A stretch of DNA of 19,510 nt from CAYMDP01 sp964389375 (lineage in GTDB: Bacteria; Bdellovibrionota; Bdellovibrionia; Bdellovibrionales; UBA1609), in assembly GCA_964389375.1 (NCBI GenBank), contig CAYMDP010000055.1, positions 1-19,510 of the forward strand, written 5' to 3'. This document shows positions 7,311 through 14,593 of the stretch, in pieces (the stretch's first letter is position 1; each line of letters starts with the position of its first letter). The notes under the pieces were generated by a model. The model saw nothing but the letters and a program-made list of their open reading frames with translations. It did not search any database and had not been told where the DNA came from. The translations under genes and the position numbers were made by a program.

Positions 7311-8763
7311 CTGGACACCTCTTCCATACATTCATTCGATCTTCAATCGCCTGTCCAACGTTAAACATGACTTGTTCTTTAAAATGCGCCGAGGACAGCT
7401 GTACCCCAATTGGTAGACCCTCCGTCGAGAATCCCGCCGGAACACTCATGCCGGGCAAGCCGGCCAAAGGAATTGCGGTCGTAAAAATATCATTAAGGTA
7501 CATCTGAAGCGGATCATCCACTCTTTCTCCGATTTTAAATGCCGGAGAAGCCGTCACTGGGCTTAACATCACGTCACAAGATTTAAAGGCATCAAGAAAC
7601 TGATCCCTTAAAAGGCGTCTTACTTGGCAGGCTTTTCCGTAGTAGGCCTCGTAGTAGCCACTGGATAAACAGTAGGTTCCAAGCACAATCCTTCGTTTAA
7701 CTTCACTGCCGAAGGCTTCGCCTCGATTGCGGCAATAAAAATCGGCCAAATCTTTTGCTGGGACTTTCGAAAAGTCTGCACGGTATCCAAAGCGAACTCC
7801 ATCATAGCGCGCAAGATTCGATGAGGCTTCGCTTGTTGCAATCAAATAATAAATCGGAACGGCAAGGCCCGTGAGAGGCAGTGACACCTCAACTATACTC
7901 GCGCCCGCATCCTTCACGGCCTCAATCGCCGAATCTACAACTTTTTTTGTGTCTGGATTTAACTTTCCAGAAAAATATTCTTTTGGCAGACCCACTTTTA
8001 GGCCTTTTAGATTGGACTGAATATTTTTAGTCCACTCGGGCACAGGTTCAGAGGAGCTCGTGGCATCCATTGTGTCTTTTCCACAGATCACTTCCATGAT
8101 CTTTGCGCTCTCTTTTACCGTCTTTGTCATGGGGCCGGCCTGATCTAAGCTTGATGCAAAAGCAATAATCCCGTACCGACTGACTCTTCCATAGGTTGGT
8201 TTAACCCCAACGAGTCCACAAAAATTCGCCGGCTGACGAATAGATCCGCCGGTGTCCGTTCCAATTGCCGCCGGAGCCATAAGGCCCGCAACCGCCGCAG
8301 CAGATCCACCGCTTGAACCACCGGGAACATAATCCATATTCCAGGGGTTTCGAACCGCACCAAAATACGAGTTCTCGTTGCTTGACCCCATTGCAAACTC
8401 ATCTAGATTCGCTTTCCCCACAACAATTGCGCCTGCGGCCTCAAGCCTGTCGACGACAGTCGCCGAATATGGCGGGACAAAGTTATGAAGAATTTTTGAG
8501 CCTGCAGTGGTGCGTATGCCCTTGGTACAAAGCAAGTCTTTGATCGCAATTGGAACGCCGGCAAGAGGCCCGGCCTTTGCGCCGCTCGCAATCTTTTGAT
8601 CCAAGTTTCTGGCCGCTTCAATCGCCCGAGTATTCACCTCAACAATTGCGTTTACCCGCGAGTTGATTTTTTCTATCTGTGCCATGCTTTGAGAGACCAC
8701 ACTCTCGGCACTAAAATCTTTCTTAGAGACCCCGCTGGCAATTTCTAATACTGTTTTTTGCAT
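7300..8763 (-). CDS. gatA: Asp-tRNA(Asn)/Glu-tRNA(Gln) amidotransferase subunit A
   Basis: GatA is the amidase subunit that hydrolyses glutamine to deliver ammonia to GatB. It has 487 residues, normal for the family. The Ser-cisSer-Lys triad is visible: K75 in GVPIAIKDLLCT, S150 in the GGSSGGSAAA amidase signature (148-157), and S174 in GTDTGGSIRQPA. The remaining amidase fold is complete through LPGMSVPAGF and GLPIGVQL. The start at 8763 has AAGGAAGG two bases upstream and lies 9 bp after the gatC stop. The end overlaps gatB by 11 bp. The presence of the complete C-A-B set implies the indirect pathway is used for Gln and/or Asn charging. Which of the two cannot be judged without the aminoacyl-tRNA synthetase genes. 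Confidence 0.98.
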   Translation of the reverse strand: MQKTVLEIASGVSKKDFSAESVVSQSMAQIEKINSRVNAIVEVNTRAIEAARNLDQKIASGAKAGPLAGVPIAIKDLLCTKGIRTTAGSKILHNFVPPYSATVVDRLEAAGAIVVGKANLDEFAMGSSNENSYFGAVRNPWNMDYVPGGSSGGSAAAVAGLMAPAAIGTDTGGSIRQPANFCGLVGVKPTYGRVSRYGIIAFASSLDQAGPMTKTVKESAKIMEVICGKDTMDATSSSEPVPEWTKNIQSNLKGLKVGLPKEYFSGKLNPDTKKVVDSAIEAVKDAGASIVEVSLPLTGLAVPIYYLIATSEASSNLARYDGVRFGYRADFSKVPAKDLADFYCRNRGEAFGSEVKRRIVLGTYCLSSGYYEAYYGKACQVRRLLRDQFLDAFKSCDVMLSPVTASPAFKIGERVDDPLQMYLNDIFTTAIPLAGLPGMSVPAGFSTEGLPIGVQLSSAHFKEQVMFNVGQAIEDRMNVWKRCPDGI

Positions 8764-8772
8764 AAACCTTCC

Positions 8773-9054
8773 TTAAACAACTGGAGGAACTTTAAAAAGA
8801 TTGCCAGATTTTTCGGGAGCATTACTAAGACCCTCTTCGGTCCCGAGGCTGGCTTGATATTGATCTTCGCGTAAAACTTGTACGACCTCTGTTGGAGTCA
8901 CAAGAGGTTCGATACCCTTAGTGTCAATATTCGCAATCTCGTTGAAATGTTTTAAAACCGAGGATAACTGCGTCGCAAAGGACTTCAATTCATCTGGAGT
9001 CAGATGAAGTCTTGCGAGGTGAGCAATGCGGGCGACTTCTTTTTCTTCAATCAC
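8773..9054 (-). CDS. gatC: Asp-tRNA(Asn)/Glu-tRNA(Gln) amidotransferase subunit C
   Basis: The small subunit that wraps around GatA and GatB and stabilises the heterotrimer. It has 93 residues and the usual pattern: N-terminal helices VARIAHLARLHLTPDEL (7-23) and FATQLSSVLKHFNEI (26-40), the IEPLVTP motif (48-54), an LREDQ segment, and the C-terminal NLFKVPPVV that threads along the partner. Initiation is at GTG (9054), supported by AAGGAG eight bases upstream. It is the first gene of the operon. The 94 bp between it and ligA must hold its promoter; TTGCTT and TAGAAA-like boxes lie there on the minus strand but are weak. Confidence 0.96.
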   Translation of the reverse strand: MIEEKEVARIAHLARLHLTPDELKSFATQLSSVLKHFNEIANIDTKGIEPLVTPTEVVQVLREDQYQASLGTEEGLSNAPEKSGNLFKVPPVV

Positions 9055-9113
9055 AGGAATCTCCTTGGAAGGCTAACATTTCTATTCCAAGGGCAATAAC
9101 TAAGCAATTAAAA

Positions 9114-9141
9114 TTGACCCCCATCGGGCCTATGTTATTTT
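9114..9141 (+). promoter_or_regulatory. Candidate housekeeping promoter for ligA giving a leaderless mRNA
   Basis: TTGACC (9114-9119, 5/6 to the -35 consensus) is followed after 16 bases by TATTTT (9136-9141, 4/6 to the -10 consensus). Seven bases further is the ATG at 9149, so transcription would start at or beside the initiation codon. No Shine-Dalgarno sequence precedes that ATG, which fits a leaderless transcript. The -10 match is modest. Confidence 0.4.
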
Positions 9142-9148
9142 GACTGCC

Positions 9149-11215
9149 ATGGCACCCAAGAAAAGCTTAGCCGCCGAAGAACTTGAATCCCTTCGCGAGC
9201 AGATCCGACAGCACGATATCTTGTATTATGTCCATGATCGGCCCAGCATCACCGACTTCGAATACGATAAACTTTTTGCGCGACTTCTTGAGCTCGAAGC
9301 GGCCCACCCCGAGCTTGTTCGCCCAGACTCCCCAAGCCAGCGGGTGGGCGGCACAGCCCTTGACCGCTTTGAAAAGATCAAACATCGCATTCCAATGATT
9401 TCTCTTCAAAACTCCTATAGCCCCGAAGACATCTTGGCTTTTGACGAGCGAGTAAAAAAATTCTTAGATCGCCCGGATATGACTGTTGAGTACTTTTGTG
9501 AACCGAAACTTGATGGGCTTGCACTCGAACTCGTATACGAAAAGTCAGTCCTCGTTCGCGCTCTCACTCGAGGGGACGGTGAGACCGGGGAGAATGTGTT
9601 TTCTAACCTTAAAACCTTGCGCTCCGTACCCTTAAGGCTTCCACCCAATGCTCCAGAAGAGTTCGAAGTTCGCGGCGAAGTCGTGATGTTAAAGTCTGAT
9701 TTTTTACAGCTCAATGAAGCTCAACAAGAGTCGGGTGAAGCGCCTTTTGCGAACCCCAGAAACGCTGCCGCCGGCACCCTTCGCCAGCTTGATCCTAAGA
9801 TTGCGGCCTCTCGATCTTTAAGAATGTTTTGCTACGCCCCGGGCTTTACAAGTGATCTGCCCGCCCCGACTCAATCCGCTTTTTTAGACGCCCTACTCGG
9901 GTTTGGGCTCGCCACCGTCAAGGTGACGGACTTTAAAAATTTTATGAAAGCAGATACAAAAAAAATAAAAGATGTCGCCCTTGCCTGCGTTTGCAAGGGG
10001 CCGGATGAAGCCATTCGATATTACCACAAGATCGAAGAAATCAGACACAGCCTGCCTTTTGAAATCGATGGCATCGTGGTTAAGGTCAACTCCTTTGGGC
10101 TTCAAAAAACCCTTGGCAGTATTGCAAGAAGCCCCCGCTGGGCGACGGCTGCGAAGTTTAAGCCTGAGCAAGCAAAAACAAAAATCATTGATATCATAAT
10201 CCAAGTTGGAAGAACTGGAGCATTGACTCCCGTTGCTGTGATGAATCCAGTCCGCGTCGGCGGCGTGACCGTGACGAATGCGACACTTCACAATCAAGAA
10301 GAAATTTCTAGAAAAGATATTCGAATCGGCGATGAGGTTTTAATCCACCGAGCCGGCGATGTGATTCCTGAAATCGTATCTGTTGTCGCCGCTTCACGAG
10401 CTAAAAATTCAATTCCATTTGAAATGCCAAAGAACTGTCCGTCTTGCAAAGAGCCGGTGACCCAGGTTGAAGGTGAAGTGGTTTTGCGCTGTGAGAATTT
10501 GTTTTGTCCGGCAGTTTTGTCGGGTTCAATCAAGCACTTCGCGGGTCGCAGAGCCATGAATATCGAGCGCCTCGGCGACAAAATTATTGACCAGCTCATC
10601 GAGGTCAAATTAGTTCAATCCTACTCTGACCTTTATCGTCTAAGTCTAGAAGATCTTTTGTCTCTCGAAAGACAGGGCGAAAAGTCTGCACAAAATATTT
10701 TAGAAAGCATAGAGAAAAGCCGCAAAACAAATCTTGCGCGATTTATTTTTGCCTTAGGCGTTCGCTTTGTCGGAGAACAAACCGCCCGCTCTCTCGCAAA
10801 GCACTTTAAGTCTCTCGAAAAATTTCTAAGCGCGAGCTTAGATGAACTCATCAGCATTGAAGATGTTGGCCCCAAAGTTGCCGAGTCTATTTTGTCCTCT
10901 TTAAAAAGATCTGCATTACAAAAAGATGTTCAACAGCTTCTTCAGCTTGGGCTTGATATTGAAGAAATTAAAAATCCAGCCCCAGGAAAAACGCCCCTGT
11001 CCGGACTTTCTATTGTGGTCACCGGAAGCTTTGCTTTAGGAAGGGATGAGATCAAAGATCTGATCACTCAGCTCGGAGGAAAAAGCAGCTCCTCTGTAAG
11101 CAAAAAAACAAGTTATGTTCTCGCGGGCGCCGACCCTGGATCAAAAATTGATAAGGCCCAAGAGCTTGGCGTAAAGATTATCGGCTGGGAAGAGTTCCAA
11201 GAACTCATAAAGTGA
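9149..11215 (+). CDS. ligA: NAD+-dependent DNA ligase
   Basis: LigA seals nicks in duplex DNA during replication and repair, using NAD+ as adenylate donor. The order is standard: Ia domain with TDFEYDKL, adenylation domain with catalytic lysine in CEPKLDG (K120 from the ATG), OB fold with VGRTGALTPVA, a four-cysteine zinc finger (CPSC, then CENLFC), helix-hairpin-helix repeats (for example SIEDVGPKVAESI), and a C-terminal BRCT domain from about residue 612 (LSGLSIVVTGSF...GWEEFQELI). Length is 688 aa from the ATG at 9149. A TTG at 9140 would add three residues and is less likely. Neither start has a Shine-Dalgarno site. It is divergent from gatC and convergent with the histone gene. All key residues are present. 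Confidence 0.97.
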   Translation: MAPKKSLAAEELESLREQIRQHDILYYVHDRPSITDFEYDKLFARLLELEAAHPELVRPDSPSQRVGGTALDRFEKIKHRIPMISLQNSYSPEDILAFDERVKKFLDRPDMTVEYFCEPKLDGLALELVYEKSVLVRALTRGDGETGENVFSNLKTLRSVPLRLPPNAPEEFEVRGEVVMLKSDFLQLNEAQQESGEAPFANPRNAAAGTLRQLDPKIAASRSLRMFCYAPGFTSDLPAPTQSAFLDALLGFGLATVKVTDFKNFMKADTKKIKDVALACVCKGPDEAIRYYHKIEEIRHSLPFEIDGIVVKVNSFGLQKTLGSIARSPRWATAAKFKPEQAKTKIIDIIIQVGRTGALTPVAVMNPVRVGGVTVTNATLHNQEEISRKDIRIGDEVLIHRAGDVIPEIVSVVAASRAKNSIPFEMPKNCPSCKEPVTQVEGEVVLRCENLFCPAVLSGSIKHFAGRRAMNIERLGDKIIDQLIEVKLVQSYSDLYRLSLEDLLSLERQGEKSAQNILESIEKSRKTNLARFIFALGVRFVGEQTARSLAKHFKSLEKFLSASLDELISIEDVGPKVAESILSSLKRSALQKDVQQLLQLGLDIEEIKNPAPGKTPLSGLSIVVTGSFALGRDEIKDLITQLGGKSSSSVSKKTSYVLAGADPGSKIDKAQELGVKIIGWEEFQELIK

Positions 11216-11243
11216 AATAGTGCGGACAAAACCAAATGGGCAA

Positions 11244-11268
11244 AAGGGCCCAAAAGCCCCTTCTTCCA
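11244..11268. terminator. Hairpin between convergent ligA and histone genes, probable shared terminator
   Basis: Around 11244-11262 the plus strand reads AAGGGCCCAAAAGCCCCTT. On the minus strand this gives GGGC-TTTTGG-GCCC followed by TTTT, a short GC stem with a U-run suited to ending the histone transcript. On the plus strand an AAGGG/CCCTT stem is followed by pyrimidine-rich CTTCC, a weaker terminator for ligA. Confidence 0.55.
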
Positions 11269-11293
11269 TGAACACAGTATTTAAATTTTAAAT

Positions 11294-11488
11294 CTAAAGG
11301 TGATCGATAACGATATCGCGAGCCATTACAGTCTTGCGACCATCGGCTTTTGCACTTTCGAAGCCCTTTTGGCACAAGCGCTCAATCGCTTTGCTTAAAA
11401 CTTCGACCGTCTCAGACGAAGTGTTACATCCGCCCTTTTCTTTAATGAACTTTTTTACTTTTGAAGTAACTACAAGAACCTCAGCCAT
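11294..11488 (-). CDS. Bacterial single-domain histone-fold DNA-binding protein
   Basis: A 64-residue protein with the histone handshake fold. Predicted layout: helix 1 TSKVKKFIKEKG (8-19), loop 1 GCNTSS, long helix 2 about 26-49 (VEVLSKAIERLCQKGFESAK), loop 2 GRKTV (50-54), short helix 3 MARDIVIDHL. The GRKTxxxxDI pattern at 50-59 is the archaeal and eukaryotic histone L2-alpha3 signature: RKT contacts DNA, and Arg/Asp clamp the fold. Helix 1 is basic. There are no N- or C-terminal tails. Single-domain histones of this kind are reported as abundant chromatin proteins in Bdellovibrio bacteriovorus, binding DNA differently from nucleosomal histones (established). The ribosome site is excellent (AGGAGG six bases before the ATG), implying strong expression. 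Two cysteines (21, 39) are unusual for such a small DNA-binder. Lies between ligA and a metallophosphoesterase gene. Confidence 0.93.
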   Translation of the reverse strand: MAEVLVVTSKVKKFIKEKGGCNTSSETVEVLSKAIERLCQKGFESAKADGRKTVMARDIVIDHL

Positions 11489-11525
11489 TTCGCCTCCTAT
11501 TGTTCTAGCGACTCTAGGGCTGGGA

Positions 11526-11552
11526 ATTAGCAGTGTGCCTATCGACTGTCTA
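11526..11552 (-). promoter_or_regulatory. Candidate promoter of the histone gene
   Basis: Read on the minus strand, TAGACA (5/6 to the -35 consensus, at 11547-11552) and GCTAAT (4/6 to the -10 consensus, at 11526-11531) are spaced by 15 bases. A start near 11519 would give a leader of roughly 30 nt carrying the strong AGGAGG. The spacing is short, so this is tentative; read-through from the upstream metallophosphoesterase gene is also possible. Confidence 0.33.
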
Positions 11553-11611
11553 GTGCAATATCTCTTAGCTGAGGAATAACGCTGCGCTATTTGCTGCCGC
11601 GGCGCGTGTGT

Positions 11612-13057
11612 TTAGGGACGTTTGGGCTTGTCGCTTTGCATCTCTAAAAGTTGGGCCTCTCGCCTGCCAGATTTGCCTGGCGCAATCCAAACATAGTTCT
11701 TTTTCCCGATTGGCCTTGTGCATTCGACATCTTCAAAGGCCGGAGACCAGGTCCCGCAATTAAGATGTTCGACGGCACCAATAATCTCGTGGCGAGCAAC
11801 GTGAGTATGACCATAGACGACTCGATTCACCTTGGTGATCATGCTTGTCATGCTAAGAATCGCATCCTTTGGCTCTTTGTTTTGCATAACCTCAGAGCTA
11901 ACATTGCGAGAATAAAAAACAAAAAAGGGCAGCATTAAAAAGAGCGGGATAAACATCCAAAAAATTGAAATCGAATACACGGCTCGCACAAAAATAAAAA
12001 GCTGAAAGACTGCTAAAAAAGCAAGAACGACTAAAAAGGCTCGGTCCAACCAAAGCTCGCGCATCACCGTTAAGGGCGAGCTTGCGGAGGGGGCGACGAA
12101 GAGCTCTTGAAGCTCGCGCACCATTCGTGGAGTTGCATTTGCTTTTTTCGCAATCAACTCGACCTTATCTTCATGGGCCAAGGGATTTTTAATCGGGTAC
12201 CTTAAGCGATCGCGAAATGATTTATACAGCGTAATTGTCGAACCAAAAAGCCAGGTGAACATTAAAAAGGGCTCGGCTCGCGCGATGTAGCGAATAAAAA
12301 AGAGAATGTATTCTTTTAAAGACATCAAATAATTTGAATCTGCGTGGGGGTTAAAAAAACCCATTCCATTGATTAAAAATCGAGTCGCAAGGTTGCCAAA
12401 AGGAACCTTAATCTCAATGTGTCCGTGCTTCAAAATAAATGGATTTACGGGATCCTCTGCGACACAATAAGCATCATATTGATTCCCATGCTCGATTAAA
12501 GTGTCCTGGTTGCTAATATAAAACCACTCTACAAATCGAACCCGAAATCGAGACTCTTCGTCATCAGATAAACGATTAATGATTTCTTTTTGAACCGCCC
12601 AAAAATGAAGCTCTAGATCATGGTTACCAATAACAAATACCGCGCGATGTCCCTTTTTAATGAAGGCCCTCAAGCCCTCCACCCACTGAGGATGATCTGA
12701 TAGAATTTTTCTAATCTTGAAGGCGGACTTTTCTTCTTGAGGGTTGAGTCCTCTTTTTCGTTCGAGCCAGGTGATGCGAAAGGGAGGATCTTCGGGCAGA
12801 GCCATGACACTATCGAAATCAAAGATGTCTCCATTTAAGACAAGCTCAATTTCCTCACCCTTTGCCATATTCTGTATCTTTTCGAGATATTCGCAGAACT
12901 CTGTATCAAAAAAGAACTCTCGGGTTTTGTACTTCTTTACGAGGGGATAGCGCGGATTAAGGATCTGCTCTTCGCAAAGATGAAGGTCGCTAAGGATCGC
13001 AGTGAACTTAGCACGGGTAAAGTCTGGCAACTTTTCAGCAATTCTTAGGTCTTTCAT
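11612..13057 (-). CDS. Calcineurin-like metallophosphoesterase with inserted transmembrane hairpin
   Basis: The dimetal phosphoesterase motifs are complete and in order: SDLHL (D24, H26), NGDIFD (D77), GNHD (N145, H146), EHGNQYD (H190) and YGHTH (H417, H419). It should hydrolyse phosphomonoesters or diesters; the substrate is not evident. Length is 481 residues because about 220 residues separate H190 from the last motif. This insert has a hydrophobic stretch about 250-277 and two strong membrane helices, about 339-360 and 364-383. The catalytic halves must therefore meet on one side of the membrane, presumably the cytoplasm, with the hairpin as anchor. It differs from LpxH in size and topology. 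No Shine-Dalgarno site precedes the ATG, and a TAG shortly upstream excludes a longer frame. The histone gene lies 123 bp downstream on the same strand. Confidence 0.87.
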   Translation of the reverse strand: MKDLRIAEKLPDFTRAKFTAILSDLHLCEEQILNPRYPLVKKYKTREFFFDTEFCEYLEKIQNMAKGEEIELVLNGDIFDFDSVMALPEDPPFRITWLERKRGLNPQEEKSAFKIRKILSDHPQWVEGLRAFIKKGHRAVFVIGNHDLELHFWAVQKEIINRLSDDEESRFRVRFVEWFYISNQDTLIEHGNQYDAYCVAEDPVNPFILKHGHIEIKVPFGNLATRFLINGMGFFNPHADSNYLMSLKEYILFFIRYIARAEPFLMFTWLFGSTITLYKSFRDRLRYPIKNPLAHEDKVELIAKKANATPRMVRELQELFVAPSASSPLTVMRELWLDRAFLVVLAFLAVFQLFIFVRAVYSISIFWMFIPLFLMLPFFVFYSRNVSSEVMQNKEPKDAILSMTSMITKVNRVVYGHTHVARHEIIGAVEHLNCGTWSPAFEDVECTRPIGKKNYVWIAPGKSGRREAQLLEMQSDKPKRP

Positions 13058-13151
13058 GTCAAATTTTGTCGCCGCTGTCTAAAATTCATGGCTTTCTCAC
13101 TTCGGGTCGCAGGATAAGTTATTGAAATCACTTGTAATTTAAAAAGTCTCC

Positions 13152-13167
13152 TGGCATCGGAATTGCT
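13152..13167 (+). promoter_or_regulatory. Sigma-54 (RpoN) type -24/-12 promoter for the transglycosylase gene
   Basis: TGGCAT-N5-TTGCT at 13152-13167 matches the consensus TGGCAC-N5-TTGCW at all but one base, with GG and GC exactly 12 bp apart. Transcription would start at about G13178, two bases before the ATG at 13180, giving a nearly leaderless mRNA. No Shine-Dalgarno site is present, which is consistent. No enhancer site for an activator was identified in the short divergent region. Confidence 0.6.
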
Positions 13168-13179
13168 CTTACCTCTAGT

Positions 13180-14586
13180 ATGACAAAGTTAAGTTTTACA
13201 TTCAAACTGTTCGCATTCAGCCCGATCTGCGCTCCTCTATGGATGTACTCTTCTGCGCTTAACTCTACCTCAGCCCGCATTTCGGAAGAAAAGAAATCGC
13301 ATTATTCTTACAATATTAGTAATCGCCTTCCCCAGCTTCCTGGTCTTTCTTCTGATTCTAAGCTTCCCGCGCGTCTTCAAGAAGATCTTCGCGAGATGGC
13401 CTCTAACTCAGGTGAGGAAGTCATCTGGTCTACTGAAGAAATCTTGGCCGATCCGCTTTCAAGAATCAACGAAGAGCTTAAAGTTTCCCCACGACTAATG
13501 AAGCGAACCGCTTTTTGGTTTGATATCTATACGAAGTACGGAAGCAATCACCATGTCATCCACCACCTTCGTTACCCTTGGATTGTCTTTAAAATCGTCG
13601 ACACCACCGAGATGATTGAGTCTGGCAAGGGCCCCCTTTGGTTGAGACGACAGCGCGCTGAAGACTACGCCAAAAGCGAGCGCCTAAAGATCCGAAAAAC
13701 TTTGCAGCGACTCGCGAAAAGAAAAAGCTTTAAAAAGATGAGCAAAGAAGAGCGTGAAATCTTCGAAAAACTAAGTGAGCTTAAGGGAAAAAGAAGCGCC
13801 GTCGTCAAAATGGCCTCTCAAAATGTTAGATCCCAGCTTGGTCAAAAAGAGTTCTTTAAGGGCGGCATAAAAAATAGCACCGCCTACCTTCCTTACATGG
13901 AAGAGATCTTTGCATCCGAAAATCTTCCCCTTGGGCTTGTTCGGCTTCCTCTTGTCGAAAGCAGCTTCAACGTAAAGGCTCAAAGTAAAGTTGGAGCCAG
14001 CGGCATCTGGCAGATTATGCCAAAGACGGGTCAGGCTTATATGATCGTGAATGATCATATCGACGAAAGAAACTCTCCGCTTAAAGCAACAAAGCTTGCG
14101 GCGAAACTTCTTAAGCAATACCACAAAGCCCTTGGCTCATGGCCCCTTGCGATCACCGCCTACAATCACGGGATTGGAAATATCCGAAAGTCTATGCGCG
14201 GAGCTAAGTCTAAGAATCTTGAAGACATCATTGATCGTTATCACCAGGGCGAGTTCAAGTTTGCTTCTTCAAATTTTTACACTTGTTTTTTGGCTGCACT
14301 TTATGCCGAAAGATATCACGATCGACTTTTCCAAGAGCTCGAGAAGCAACCTCTTCTTGCTCGGGAGTCTGTTTCTCTTCCAAACCGAATGAGCTTAAAA
14401 AGAATCAGCCAGCTGACCGGATTAGACACTCCAACTCTTGTCGCTTACAACCTAGACCTTCAATCTAAGAAAACTGGAAACAAAGTTCTTCCACGCGGCT
14501 ATGTCTTACACCTGCCTCCGGGACACAGAGAAAAAATTCAATCTCGCGTCGGGCTTGAGCAGAAAAAGCCGATTCCAAGATCTTAA
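13180..14586 (+). CDS. Exported MltD-like lytic transglycosylase
   Basis: A GH23-type lytic transglycosylase that cleaves the MurNAc-GlcNAc bond of peptidoglycan to leave 1,6-anhydro ends. The N-terminus (about 1-32, FTFKLFAFSPICAPLW and a small-residue stretch) is a plausible signal peptide, so it acts in the periplasm. Residues 33-230 are a long, charged, mostly helical region of unknown function with many Arg and Lys (155-215). The catalytic domain follows: LPLVESSFN with catalytic Glu260, GASGIWQIMPKTGQAY (272-287), ITAYNHGIGNI (325-335). A C-terminal LysM-like remnant (about 398-450, LKRISQLTGL...LPRGYVLHLP) resembles MltD. It lies alone, convergent with the next gene at a 7 bp gap. A sigma-54 site directly upstream suggests conditional expression. 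Such enzymes may serve growth, division or prey-wall remodelling. Confidence 0.92.
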   Translation: MTKLSFTFKLFAFSPICAPLWMYSSALNSTSARISEEKKSHYSYNISNRLPQLPGLSSDSKLPARLQEDLREMASNSGEEVIWSTEEILADPLSRINEELKVSPRLMKRTAFWFDIYTKYGSNHHVIHHLRYPWIVFKIVDTTEMIESGKGPLWLRRQRAEDYAKSERLKIRKTLQRLAKRKSFKKMSKEEREIFEKLSELKGKRSAVVKMASQNVRSQLGQKEFFKGGIKNSTAYLPYMEEIFASENLPLGLVRLPLVESSFNVKAQSKVGASGIWQIMPKTGQAYMIVNDHIDERNSPLKATKLAAKLLKQYHKALGSWPLAITAYNHGIGNIRKSMRGAKSKNLEDIIDRYHQGEFKFASSNFYTCFLAALYAERYHDRLFQELEKQPLLARESVSLPNRMSLKRISQLTGLDTPTLVAYNLDLQSKKTGNKVLPRGYVLHLPPGHREKIQSRVGLEQKKPIPRS

Positions 14587-14593
14587 AGTCTAT

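Noticed and set aside
7308..7331. Upstream ATG for gatB at 7331
   Set aside because: It would overlap gatA by 32 bp and add MYGRGVQ before the standard GatB N-terminus. The ATG at 7310 has AGAGG at ideal spacing.
9140..9151. TTG start for ligA at 9140
   Set aside because: It adds only three residues, has no ribosome site, and would overlap the candidate -10 box. The ATG at 9149 is the simpler choice, though not proven.
9893..10297. 134-codon minus-strand frame opposite ligA
   Set aside because: It lies wholly within a fully conserved ligA and its product has no recognisable features, so it is a shadow frame.
11178..11185. Second GCCGATAA (minus strand) inside ligA, sharing 14 bases with the PilZ promoter site
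   Set aside because: It encodes conserved ligA residues (IIGW), has no gene correctly placed downstream, and is best seen as coincidence. It is kept here because it lowers the weight of the octamer at 2356.
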